Below, piece after piece: positions 1-6,796 of a DNA stretch of 14,137 nt. The position numbers and the translations under genes are program-made. The notes under the pieces are model-generated. The model was not told the DNA's origin and did not search any database. It saw nothing but the letters and a program-made list of their open reading frames with translations. The DNA is from Acidobacteriaceae bacterium (lineage in GTDB: Bacteria; Acidobacteriota; Terriglobia; Terriglobales; Acidobacteriaceae): NCBI GenBank assembly GCA_003165455.1, contig PLUJ01000201.1, positions 1 to 14,137 of the forward strand, written 5' to 3'. How positions within the stretch are numbered: position 1 is the first letter of the stretch; every line of letters begins with the position of its first letter.

Positions 1-697
1 CAAAGCGATTGGATTTGCCGTGCTGTTCGACGGGCTCGACGGGCGCATCGCGCGCATGACCGGCACCAGCAGCGATTTTGGCAAAGAGTTCGATTCTCTG
101 GCAGACGTCATCACGTTTGGCGTAGCTCCCGCGATGCTTGCCTGGACGTGGGGATTTCACCTGATGCAGCCGGTTGCTTTGACGGACTGGAACATCAAGC
201 TGACGCAGCTAGGTGCGATTGCGAGTTTTCTTTTTTTGATGGCCGGTGCCAGCCGCTTGGCGCGGTTCAACATCACGAGCAATCCCGTGCCTTCCAATCC
301 GGGGCGTCCGGGGAAGAAATACTTTGTCGGCATGCCGATTCCTGCGGGGGCCGGAGTGATCGCCGCAGTGGTTCATTTTCAGTCAGGCGTACCGCTCGAT
401 TCCTGGTACACGGCGATTACCTGGCTGGCCATGGTTGCGGCCGTGGGATATCTGATGGTAAGCACATGGCGGTTTTACAGTTTCAAAGACATTGATTTTT
501 CTTCGCGCCGGCCGTTCCGATTGATTATTTTGTTCGGCGCATTGTTTGCCAGCATCTGGTTTTTTTCCAAGCCTGTGCTCTTCGCCGTAGCGCTGTTGTA
601 TACGTTCTCCGGCGTATTCTGGCGTTTGCAGTGGGTCTTCCGCCGCCGCAGTCAGCCGCCACCGCCCAGTTATAAGGAGGTTTCGCAGATTTCATGA
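1..697 (+). CDS. pssA: CDP-diacylglycerol--serine O-phosphatidyltransferase (5' truncated)
   Basis: Membrane enzyme that transfers a CDP-activated diacylglycerol to an alcohol acceptor, most likely L-serine, giving phosphatidylserine for phosphatidylethanolamine synthesis. The gene enters from the left edge: the frame is open from base 2 (K-A-I-G-F-A-V), so the GTG at 20 is an internal Val codon and not a start. The full CDP-alcohol phosphatidyltransferase signature DxxDGxxAR(x8)GxxxDxxxD is present at 29-106 with all four Asp residues. Further on there are several hydrophobic stretches, a GMPIPAGAG segment typical of the serine-specific bacterial type II branch, and a basic, Pro-rich C-terminus. 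About 231 residues are visible, so probably only the N-terminal membrane segment is missing. The stop (695-697) overlaps the ATG of the next gene (ATGA), implying translational coupling. Serine as acceptor is inferred from the GMPIPAGAG-type motif; a related CDP-alcohol transferase cannot be excluded. Confidence 0.85.
   Translation, partial: KAIGFAVLFDGLDGRIARMTGTSSDFGKEFDSLADVITFGVAPAMLAWTWGFHLMQPVALTDWNIKLTQLGAIASFLFLMAGASRLARFNITSNPVPSNPGRPGKKYFVGMPIPAGAGVIAAVVHFQSGVPLDSWYTAITWLAMVAAVGYLMVSTWRFYSFKDIDFSSRRPFRLIILFGALFASIWFFSKPVLFAVALLYTFSGVFWRLQWVFRRRSQPPPPSYKEVSQIS
674..680 (+). promoter_or_regulatory. Shine-Dalgarno sequence for the Asd-like gene
   Basis: AAGGAGG, a full match to the anti-Shine-Dalgarno consensus, lies inside the end of the pssA reading frame, 13 bases before the ATG at 694. 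It supports that start even though it overlaps the pssA stop. The spacing is somewhat longer than ideal. Confidence 0.7.
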
Positions 698-1773
698 GTA
701 GCCCGACAAAAATTGCGACCTCTCCGGCATCGGCTGCCACGCGAGGACAGTTCTATCGCGCCGCCATCGTTGGCGCGTCGACTCTGAGAGGGAAAGAAGT
801 TAACGAGATGCTGAGTGAGCGCAACTTTCCCGCCCTGGATGTGCGCCTGCTCGACGATGACGAATCCATTGGCCAGTTGGAAGCGACTGGGGATGAGATC
901 AACTTTATTCAGAGTGTCCGCGTCGAACAATTTACGAACATGGATTTTACTTTCTTTGCCGCCGATGCGGAGTGCACGCGTCAGAATTGGAAGCGAGCTC
1001 GCGACGCAGGCAGCGCCATCATCGATCTTTCAGGCGCTTTGGAGGAAGAGGCGGGCGCTACGGTCCGCTCGCTTTGGGCGGAGCGCGAGCGCGGCCAGAT
1101 TTGGCAGCCAGAGTTGCAGCCGGCGCCGTGCGTGGTAGCTCATCCTGCGGCAGTGACTTTGGCTTTGCTGCTGCTGCGCGCGCGCAAAGCCGCGGCAATT
1201 CGCAATGTGGTGGCTACAGTTTTTGAGCCGGCCTCAGAACAAGGGCAAAAGGGAATGGATGAATTGCATCAGCAATCCATCAACTTGCTGTCCTTCCAGA
1301 CTCTGCCGAAGGATCTGTTCGATACGCAGGTGGCGTTCAATATGGTGGGCAGGTATGGCTCGAACTCGAAACTGTCGCTCGATTCTCTCGAATCGCGCAT
1401 ACGACGGCACTATCTGAAAATTGCGGGGTTGGATGCGCCGCAGCCCGCGCTGATGGTGGTGCAACCTCCCGTGTTTCACGGCCATGGGCTGGCTATATTT
1501 TTGGAGATGGCGCAATCGGTTGACCAGGAAGCGCTCTCGAACACTCTCGCCGGAGATCACGTGATCGTCGCCGGAACGGAAGATGAGACGCAGCCCAGTA
1601 ATGTGAATGCAGCTGGTCAGGCGAATATTCTGGTTTCGCTGAAAGCAGAGGCTTCGAAACCGAACGGGATCTGGCTATGGGCTGCCATCGATAACTTGCG
1701 AGTCGCTGCCGTTACCGCTGTTGAATGCGCCGAAAGCATGACCGCAACGCGGCCGGTGGGAAAAATCCAATGA
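694..1773 (+). CDS. Aspartate-semialdehyde dehydrogenase-like protein lacking the catalytic cysteine (Usg-1-like)
   Basis: A 359-residue protein with the two-domain Asd/ArgC fold. The N-terminal NAD(P)-binding part has VGASTLRG (26-33), matching the VGATGxVG loop with one Gly lost, followed by FFAAD and IIDLSGA (109-115), equivalent to the FSAG and IDNSSA segments of Asd. The C-terminal dimerisation part has EPASEQGQKGMDEL (178-191), like the SGAGxxGxxEL segment, and PPVFHGHG (258-265), which keeps the active-site His (264). The catalytic motif NPNCST of true Asd is replaced by HPAAVT (150-155), so the nucleophilic Cys is Ala153. By family knowledge such a protein should not reduce aspartyl phosphate; E. 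coli Usg-1 is a precedent for a Cys-less Asd paralogue of unclear role. It overlaps pssA and the next gene by 4 bases each, so it belongs to an envelope/phospholipid operon rather than an amino-acid operon. A true asd presumably lies elsewhere in the genome. Confidence 0.8.
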   Translation: MSSPTKIATSPASAATRGQFYRAAIVGASTLRGKEVNEMLSERNFPALDVRLLDDDESIGQLEATGDEINFIQSVRVEQFTNMDFTFFAADAECTRQNWKRARDAGSAIIDLSGALEEEAGATVRSLWAERERGQIWQPELQPAPCVVAHPAAVTLALLLLRARKAAAIRNVVATVFEPASEQGQKGMDELHQQSINLLSFQTLPKDLFDTQVAFNMVGRYGSNSKLSLDSLESRIRRHYLKIAGLDAPQPALMVVQPPVFHGHGLAIFLEMAQSVDQEALSNTLAGDHVIVAGTEDETQPSNVNAAGQANILVSLKAEASKPNGIWLWAAIDNLRVAAVTAVECAESMTATRPVGKIQ

Positions 1774-2327
1774 GATTGCGTCGCCGTGCGAGGTCGCTGT
1801 CGCCGTTTTACATTTCGGCGGCCACGCTGTTGGCAACTGCTCTGTTCGTGACTGCAGGTTGCGGATACCATACTGCTGGCCACTCCGTGCAGCTTCCGGA
1901 GAACGTCAAGACGATAGCCATTCCGGCTTTTGAAAATCACACCACCACCTACCACATCGAGCAAACGCTCACCGCCAGCGTGATTCGCGAGTTCACCACT
2001 CGCACGCATTACCATCTGTTGAACGAAACTGGTGAAGCAGCGGATGCCACTCTGCGCGGTACTGTGCTCGCAACCTCCGCGTCTCCGCTCACTTACAATG
2101 CGAGCACAGGCCAGGCTGCCAGTGTCTTGGTCGTCGTGAGCATGAGCGTTTCCTTGACGGATCGTCAGGGTAAAGTGCTGTACCAGAATCCGGCCTATCT
2201 GTTTCGCGAACAATATGAAGTCTCGCAAGATCTCGCCAGTTTTTTCGAGGAGGATTCTCCCGCATATCGCAGGCTTTCGCAGGATTTTGCTCGTACCCTG
2301 GTTTCCAACATCCTGGAGGGCTTCTAG
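1770..2327 (+). CDS. lptE: LPS-assembly lipoprotein LptE
   Basis: Outer-membrane lipoprotein that plugs the LptD barrel and helps insert lipopolysaccharide into the outer leaflet. The ATG at 1770 overlaps the previous stop (ATGA) and gives 185 residues. It is preferred over the in-frame ATG at 1725, which would sit inside the upstream gene. From 1770 the N-terminus is basic (MRLRRRAR), followed by a hydrophobic stretch and a lipobox (VTAGC, Cys31) for signal peptidase II, then GYHTAG, the usual LptE opening after the lipid-bearing Cys. PENVKTIAIPAFENHT and a C-terminal FARTLVSNILEGF are also typical of the family. Sequence conservation in LptE is low, so the call rests on the lipobox-GYH start, the IPxFxN motif, the size and the neighbouring holA, which accompanies lptE in many Gram-negatives. 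Confidence 0.85.
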   Translation: MRLRRRARSLSPFYISAATLLATALFVTAGCGYHTAGHSVQLPENVKTIAIPAFENHTTTYHIEQTLTASVIREFTTRTHYHLLNETGEAADATLRGTVLATSASPLTYNASTGQAASVLVVVSMSVSLTDRQGKVLYQNPAYLFREQYEVSQDLASFFEEDSPAYRRLSQDFARTLVSNILEGF

Positions 2328-2399
2328 GTGCTAGAGTTTTCTTGTGGCCCTACTGTTTCTGGTTGGCGCTTGACTTCGATGGTGACGAAGACGTTTTAA

Positions 2400-3530
2400 A
2401 TGCGTGCTTTTGCCCAAGCCGACCGTTTCGTGAGCGAGATCACCTCGCGAAAGCTGCGCGCGGTGTACGTGTTTGTGGGCGACGAAGCTTTTTTTCGCAA
2501 GCGCTTTCGGGACGCCATTCTTGAACATCTGGTGCCCTCCGATCTGCGCGACTTCAGTTTGTTCGAATTCGATCTTGCGGAGAACGATCTGGCCGAGGTT
2601 CTCGACCGCGCGCAAACGCCATCGCTCATGGCGCCATTTCAAGTATTTTTCGTGCGAGGTGTGAAGAATCTTTTCGGCCGGGGGTCGAACGACGAAAAGC
2701 TGGCTGCGATTGAAGAATATTGCAGCAATCCGAATCCTGACGCGCTCATTGTTTTTGTAGCCGACCACATCAGCATCCCCGCCGATGTACGCCGCATGGA
2801 GATGCAGGATAAAGAGCGCTACCAACGTATTCGAGAAACCATGGGCCAGTACTGCGGCATCGTCGAACTGGCGCGGGTGGAGGAAGGTGAAGCGGTCCGC
2901 TGGATTAACGATTATTGCGCCAGCCGCAGCGAACCGGTGAAGATCGAACCGGATGGCGCGCGTGAACTGGTCGACGCTCTAGGCGGCGACATGATGATGA
3001 TTTCGAACGAATTGGAAAAGCTCATGCTCTACGTGGGGGCGAAGAATCGCATCACGCTCGGCGACGTGGAAACCATGGTATTGGCGGCCAAGCAGCGGTC
3101 GTTATATGAACTGACAGACGCCATCTCTTCGAAAGATCGCGTGCGCGCCCTCGAAGTGCTGGACGCGATGCTTTCTTCGGGCGACGGTGAAGAAGCCGCC
3201 ATCGGACACATTTATATGCTGGCGAAAACTTTCCGCCAGATGCTGGTGATTCTCGAACGCAACGTCCGCGATCAGCGCATGTTATGGTCTGCTCTCTGGC
3301 AGGGTTTTCGGGTACCGCCGTTCGCCGCCGACGACATTATCAGGCAGGCGCGGCGCTATAAATCCCGCCGTGACTTAACCCGAGCCATTCGCCTGGTGGG
3401 GAAGGCGGATCTGGCATTGCGATCGAATCCAGTCAGCAAACGCATGGTGCTGGAACGGTTGATAATGGATTTGACGACCGAAGCGAAGCTGGAAGCCCCG
3501 GGATGGATGCAGGAACAATTGCCGGTGTGA
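2400..3530 (+). CDS. holA: DNA polymerase III subunit delta
   Basis: The delta subunit of the clamp loader opens the beta sliding clamp during replication. The protein has 376 residues, a little longer than the usual ~340. The N-terminal part has VYVFVGDEAFFRKR (22-35), equivalent to the LxGxExxL start of the AAA+-like domain of delta, then AQTPSLMAPFQVFFVRG (71-87), matching the segment before the beta-hairpin. The middle carries ALGGDMMMISNELEKLMLY, the conserved helix of domain II, and the C-terminal third is helical (collar domain). As is normal for delta, there is no Walker A motif. The start is bounded by an in-frame TAA at 2397-2399, immediately before the ATG, and the Shine-Dalgarno is poor. 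The gap after lptE is 72 bases, so it is probably co-transcribed. Confidence 0.9.
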   Translation: MRAFAQADRFVSEITSRKLRAVYVFVGDEAFFRKRFRDAILEHLVPSDLRDFSLFEFDLAENDLAEVLDRAQTPSLMAPFQVFFVRGVKNLFGRGSNDEKLAAIEEYCSNPNPDALIVFVADHISIPADVRRMEMQDKERYQRIRETMGQYCGIVELARVEEGEAVRWINDYCASRSEPVKIEPDGARELVDALGGDMMMISNELEKLMLYVGAKNRITLGDVETMVLAAKQRSLYELTDAISSKDRVRALEVLDAMLSSGDGEEAAIGHIYMLAKTFRQMLVILERNVRDQRMLWSALWQGFRVPPFAADDIIRQARRYKSRRDLTRAIRLVGKADLALRSNPVSKRMVLERLIMDLTTEAKLEAPGWMQEQLPV

Positions 3531-3626
3531 AGTGAGTCATCAGCTTTCAGGCATAAGCGTTCAGAACCTGTAGGTCCCGCGAAAACCAAGTCTCGCCCTG
3601 TGGTGTGTCGTGATTCGCCATCGTGC

Positions 3627-3647
3627 ATGATAGCCACGCTGTATCAT
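3627..3647. repeat. Inverted repeat upstream of the serine hydrolase gene
   Basis: ATGATA (3627-3632) and TATCAT (3642-3647) are perfect inverted copies separated by 9 bases, ending 33 bases before the start codon. The right arm, TATCAT, is also one mismatch from a -10 box, but I see no acceptable -35 at 16-18 bases. It could be an operator or chance. The rest of 3531-3680 shows no recognisable element. Confidence 0.35.
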
Positions 3648-3668
3648 TGCCACCGTCCGAACTTTTGT

Positions 3669-3673
3669 GGAGG
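3669..3673 (+). promoter_or_regulatory. Shine-Dalgarno sequence deciding the serine hydrolase start
   Basis: GGAGG lies 7 bases before the ATG at 3681. The same frame is open further upstream, but this site and the signal peptide that follows fix 3681 as the start. Confidence 0.75.
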
Positions 3674-3680
3674 TTCCCCG

Positions 3681-5006
3681 ATGAAGATAAAGCAAGTTTT
3701 TCACCTGGCGATGCCTACGATTGTTCTTGCATCTTTAGGTGCCATATCCAGCGCACAGGTGCCGGTCGAGCGCTTCGAACAAGTCGTTCAACCCTATGTC
3801 GACGCTCGGATGTTTATGGGCAGCGTCATGGTGGCAAAACACGGCAAGGTACTGTTCGGCAAGAGCTACGGCTGGGCGGACGCGGAGTGGAGCATACCAA
3901 ATTCCGCGACGACTCGTTTCCAAGTCGCCTCGATGACCAAGCAATTCACCGCAGCCTCGATTCTGCTGTTGGAAGAACGTGGAAAGCTAAAGTCCGATGA
4001 TCCGGTAAGAAAATATCTTCCCGATGCGCCCGCGTCCTGGGAGAAGGTCACCATCTATAACCTCCTGACGATGAGTTCAGGGATCGCCGATGGTTCGGCG
4101 AAGTATGATCCGACCCCGCCGGACAAGCTGACCTATGCTGACAAGCCATTGGAGTTCCAGCCGGGTGAAAAGTGGGTTTACACAAACACGAATTACTTGG
4201 TGCTCGGATATTTGCTTGAGAAGGTCAGCGGACAGAGCTACGGAGATTTTCTTCAGCAAAATATTTTCAAGCCTCTGGGCATGAACGATTCAGGATTGGA
4301 CTCCAACGTGGCTATCGTGCCGCACCGGGCGTCCGGCTATTGGCCCGGAGCCGACGGGATCGAGAATGCGGAGCGCACCAACATCACAGGCGCATTATCG
4401 GCCGGCGGCGTTTATTCCTCCACCGAGGACTTGCTGCGATGGGAAGAGGGGTTGTTCGGCGGCAAAGTGCTGACGCCCGCATCGTTTCGCAAGATGACCT
4501 CGCCTTATAAACACACAACATTCGACAACGACTATGCGTGCGCGTTATACGTCAATCGCGTAAACGGTCGCCTGTGGTTCGATTACGATGGCAACAACAT
4601 TGGCTTCACCTCGAAGATGGCCTACTATCCAGAAGAAGGGCTGGCTGTAATTGTCCTGACCAATCTGAACAGCTATACAACTGGCGCAATCAACGGCGCA
4701 TTGGCGGCAGCGGCGCACGGAGAATCTGTGGCCTTCGTGCCGCCGCCGAAGGAGATCACCTTACCCCGGGAAGTGCTGGCGCGGTACGTGGGGACCTACG
4801 AATTCTCCGATGGGCCAGACGTGTTCACACTCCAAGGCGCCCATCTGATGACGGGGAACATCGCACTGTTCGCCATGTCGGAAACTAAGTTCTTTAGTAA
4901 AGGCTGGGACTTGCAGTATGAGTTCTCAAGGAACAACAAGGGTGAGTATGCATTCGTCTCGGTGTACTTCAACGGCAAAGATAAGGGGAGGGGGACCAAG
5001 AAGTAA
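3681..5006 (+). CDS. Secreted serine hydrolase of the beta-lactamase / penicillin-binding-protein class C fold
   Basis: A 441-residue exported protein. Residues 1-25 form a signal peptide (MKIK, hydrophobic core, SAQ). The catalytic SxxK tetrad is SMTK (Ser84, Lys87), inside the usual FQVASMTKQFTA context. The second motif is YTN (167-169), and LLTMSSGI (128-135) matches the LLTHTSGI segment of this family with His replaced by Met. The third motif, normally HxG, reads DYDGNNIGF (301-309), so the usual His is Tyr. Residues ~358-435 resemble the DUF3471-type C-terminal domain (ARYVGTYEF, ETKFFSKG). The family includes class C beta-lactamases, D-Ala-D-Ala peptidases and esterases; substrate cannot be told from sequence, and antibiotic resistance should not be assumed. 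It has its own ribosome binding site and sits between holA and rpsT, which are direct neighbours in some other bacteria, so it may have been inserted there. Confidence 0.88.
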   Translation: MKIKQVFHLAMPTIVLASLGAISSAQVPVERFEQVVQPYVDARMFMGSVMVAKHGKVLFGKSYGWADAEWSIPNSATTRFQVASMTKQFTAASILLLEERGKLKSDDPVRKYLPDAPASWEKVTIYNLLTMSSGIADGSAKYDPTPPDKLTYADKPLEFQPGEKWVYTNTNYLVLGYLLEKVSGQSYGDFLQQNIFKPLGMNDSGLDSNVAIVPHRASGYWPGADGIENAERTNITGALSAGGVYSSTEDLLRWEEGLFGGKVLTPASFRKMTSPYKHTTFDNDYACALYVNRVNGRLWFDYDGNNIGFTSKMAYYPEEGLAVIVLTNLNSYTTGAINGALAAAAHGESVAFVPPPKEITLPREVLARYVGTYEFSDGPDVFTLQGAHLMTGNIALFAMSETKFFSKGWDLQYEFSRNNKGEYAFVSVYFNGKDKGRGTKK

Positions 5007-5136
5007 GTATGCGTACTATCTGCTGCTCAATGGTGCGGTCGCTCTTACCCAGAAGTGCCCGCTCAACGAAGTCTGCTATCGCTTTTGAGCACTGAACCGC
5101 AACAGACGCTATGTCTCCAGGAGAAATCGGTCGCAG

Positions 5137-5400
5137 CTACTTCATCGCAACAATACGTTTTCCCAGGCGCGACTTATAGCGCGCCGCAGTATTCCCGTGC
5201 AGCGTGCCCTTCTGGATGGCTTTGTCGAGGGCGGAAACGGTCTCGCGATAAGTCTTCTCAGCGGCGGCTTTGTCGCCATTCTCGATCGTTTCGCGCAGGC
5301 TGCGCAAAGCGGTACGCAGGCGAGAGGCGTTGGCGCGGTTGGTGGAAGTCCGCTTCGTAGTCTGACGGGCGCGCTTGAGCGCCGAAAAATGATTGGCCAT
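5137..5400 (-). CDS. rpsT: Small ribosomal subunit protein bS20
   Basis: bS20 is a primary 16S rRNA-binding protein of the 30S subunit. The product has 87 residues, the standard length, is very basic and entirely helical. It starts MANHFSALKRARQ, the family's N-terminal pattern of Ala-Asn-x-x-Ser-Ala-x-Lys-Arg, and continues with RTALRSLRE, a central acidic segment, TVSALDKAIQKGTLH and NTAARYKSRLGKRI, all hallmarks of S20. It is transcribed opposite to both neighbours from a well-formed promoter at 5455-5484, with an untranslated leader of about 48 bases. The 130-base gap between it and the convergent serine hydrolase gene (5007-5136) contains no clear terminator. Confidence 0.97.
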   Translation of the reverse strand: MANHFSALKRARQTTKRTSTNRANASRLRTALRSLRETIENGDKAAAEKTYRETVSALDKAIQKGTLHGNTAARYKSRLGKRIVAMK

Positions 5401-5454
5401 GTGTTTGAAACCCTTTTTATTTACTACAGAATATTCCGGAGAACCGAATACAAG

Positions 5455-5484
5455 ATTCTATGGTACTAACTCCTCTCAGGTCAA
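5455..5484 (-). promoter_or_regulatory. Sigma-70-type promoter of rpsT
   Basis: Read on the minus strand: -35 TTGACC (5484-5479), an 18-base spacer, and -10 TAGAAT (5460-5455). Each box has five of six consensus bases. Transcription would start near 5448, leaving a leader of about 48 bases. Confidence 0.65.
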
Positions 5485-5514
5485 TGGGATGTCCTCGATG
5501 CACCTCGCCATTGA
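5481..5514. repeat. Inverted repeat carrying two outward-facing -35 boxes
   Basis: TCAATGG (5481-5487) and CCATTGA (5508-5514) are perfect inverted copies around a 20-base centre. Each arm contains most of a -35 hexamer, one facing rpsT and the other facing phoH, so the two promoters share the octamer CCATTGAC. Confidence 0.6.
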
Positions 5515-5539
5515 CTCCCATCCCGCCTGGGGGTAGGCT
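5511..5539 (+). promoter_or_regulatory. Possible sigma-70-type promoter of the phoH operon
   Basis: -35 TTGACT (5511-5516, five of six consensus bases), a 17-base spacer, and a weak -10 TAGGCT (5534-5539, only the key T-A and final T match). Transcription would start near 5546, giving a leader of about 170 bases before the phoH ATG. The weak -10 suggests an activator or modest expression, or that the true start is elsewhere. Confidence 0.4.
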
Positions 5540-5651
5540 TTAAGGCAATGGTAGTGACTTGCCCTGTGGGCATGACCATCCCCGCCGTTCCCGTCTCCGC
5601 GCATAATCCTGTTTTGTCTGAAAAACCGGTACAGTGCCTTTCTATCAAGCA

Positions 5652-5683
5652 AGATGGCCGCGCGCATACAGCGCACGCCATCT
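5652..5683 (+). promoter_or_regulatory. Hairpin in the phoH leader
   Basis: AGATGGC (5652-5658) pairs perfectly with GCCATCT (5677-5683). The 18-base interior contains two GCGC tetramers that can extend the stem. It ends 31 bases before the phoH start. Only TTT follows, so it is a poor intrinsic terminator and more likely a leader RNA structure, if functional. Confidence 0.4.
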
Positions 5684-5714
5684 TTAGCCGTATATGTTTC
5701 ACCAAAGAGACTGA

Positions 5715-6782
5715 ATGAAGAAAAGTATCGGGATTACTCCCAACATCGAGACTTTATTTGGCACGCGGGATGAGAATGTGCGCGTGCTGGAAGATGGCCT
5801 GAACGTCACCATTGACTTGCGCGCGAATGCGGTTGAACTGGAAGGCGCGGCCCGCGATGTAGCGCGCGCCGAGCAGGTCTTTATCGATTACGAAAGCTTG
5901 CGCCGCTCTGGATACACCTTCAACAATGGCGATTTGAACAGCATGCTGCGCGTGCTGACCGCCGATCCAACGGCAACTCTGCGAGGACTGGCCGATGCGA
6001 GTCGGCAGCGTTCTTTAGGTCGCCGCATGGTGCAACCGAAGAGCGTGAATCAGCGGCGATATGTTGAGGCAATCGAGAAGCACGACATGGTTTTCGGAAT
6101 TGGTCCGGCGGGAACGGGCAAGACCTATCTTGCCGTGGCCATGGCAATTTCCGCGCTGCTGGCCAAACGCGTCAATCGGATTATTCTGGCACGCCCGGCA
6201 GTCGAGGCTGGAGAGCGTCTGGGATTTTTGCCGGGAACGCTGCAGGACAAGATCGATCCCTACCTTCGCCCCTTATACGACGCGCTTTACGACATGCTAG
6301 ACCCGGAAAAAGTGGACCGCTATCTGGAAAAGAACGTCATCGAAATTGCGCCGATCGCTTTCATGCGCGGCCGTACTTTGAACGATTCTTTCGTGATTCT
6401 GGATGAAGCCCAAAATACCACGTCGGAGCAGATGAAGATGTTCGTCACTCGCCTGGGATTCAACTCCAAGGCGGTGATCACCGGAGACGTCACGCAGATC
6501 GATTTGCCCAACGCCCGCCGTAGTGGACTGCTGGAAGCGATCGACATCTTGAAACGGGTCGAAGGGTTGACGTTTGTTCACTTCGACGAGTCCGATGTTG
6601 TGCGGCATCATCTAGTGCAGCGGATTGTCCGCGCCTATGACGAGCATAGAGCACAAATCGCGGAGCAACAGATGTTGCTCCTCTCCGGCGGGAAAAACGC
6701 GGACGCGGCTGGAGTCGGCGGCCTGAGGCACGCTGGGTCGACCGACTCAGAGGACGAGTCCCGAAAGGTTTCCGGAGATTAG
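5715..6782 (+). CDS. phoH: PhoH-family ATPase (PhoH-like, YbeZ type)
   Basis: Cytoplasmic P-loop ATPase linked to RNA metabolism, usually encoded next to ybeY, its functional partner. The product has 355 residues, the normal length. Residues ~10-110 form the N-terminal part with a KH-like segment (NVTIDLRANAVELEGAARDV). The ATPase core has Walker A GPAGTGKT (130-137), the family motif ILARPAVEAGERLGFLPG (157-174) and Walker B VILDEAQN (227-234), followed by TGDVTQIDLP, the sensor segment typical of PhoH. The tail after ~325 is low-complexity and variable. The ATG at 5715 has only a weak ribosome binding site (AAAGAGA). It is first in the phoH-ybeY-CorC-era block; ybeY begins 14 bases after its stop. 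Confidence 0.95.
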   Translation: MKKSIGITPNIETLFGTRDENVRVLEDGLNVTIDLRANAVELEGAARDVARAEQVFIDYESLRRSGYTFNNGDLNSMLRVLTADPTATLRGLADASRQRSLGRRMVQPKSVNQRRYVEAIEKHDMVFGIGPAGTGKTYLAVAMAISALLAKRVNRIILARPAVEAGERLGFLPGTLQDKIDPYLRPLYDALYDMLDPEKVDRYLEKNVIEIAPIAFMRGRTLNDSFVILDEAQNTTSEQMKMFVTRLGFNSKAVITGDVTQIDLPNARRSGLLEAIDILKRVEGLTFVHFDESDVVRHHLVQRIVRAYDEHRAQIAEQQMLLLSGGKNADAAGVGGLRHAGSTDSEDESRKVSGD

Positions 6783-6796
6783 CGCGAGCTGAAGAT

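Larger units (their letters stand above)
5401..5714. other. Intergenic regulatory region between rpsT and phoH
   Basis: This 314-base stretch has no credible gene. Short open frames on the minus strand lack homologous features and cross the promoters. It holds the divergent promoters for rpsT and phoH, whose -35 boxes lie in the arms of one inverted repeat, and the 170-base predicted phoH leader with a hairpin near its end. Confidence 0.7.

Noticed and set aside
1617..2228. A 203-codon open frame on the minus strand, antisense to lptE
   Set aside because: It has no recognisable domain, is rich in Arg, His and Ser as expected of a GC-rich shadow frame, and lies wholly over two well-supported plus-strand genes.
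2331..2825. A 164-codon minus-strand open frame over holA
   Set aside because: It is antisense to a convincing holA, with no family motifs and no ribosome binding site worth noting.
3681..5006. Calling the serine hydrolase an AmpC-type antibiotic-resistance beta-lactamase
   Set aside because: SxxK and YxN motifs are shared by peptidases and esterases, the third motif is atypical, and a DUF3471-type tail points to the broader serine hydrolase group.
5007..5136. A terminator between the serine hydrolase gene and rpsT
   Set aside because: Only short or overlapping self-complementary pieces (such as TCTCC/GGAGA with almost no loop) were found, with no T-run on either strand.
5476..5705. Short minus-strand open frames in the rpsT-phoH gap
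   Set aside because: They cross the promoters and hairpin, show no family features and have biased Arg/Cys/His composition; the region is better explained as regulatory.
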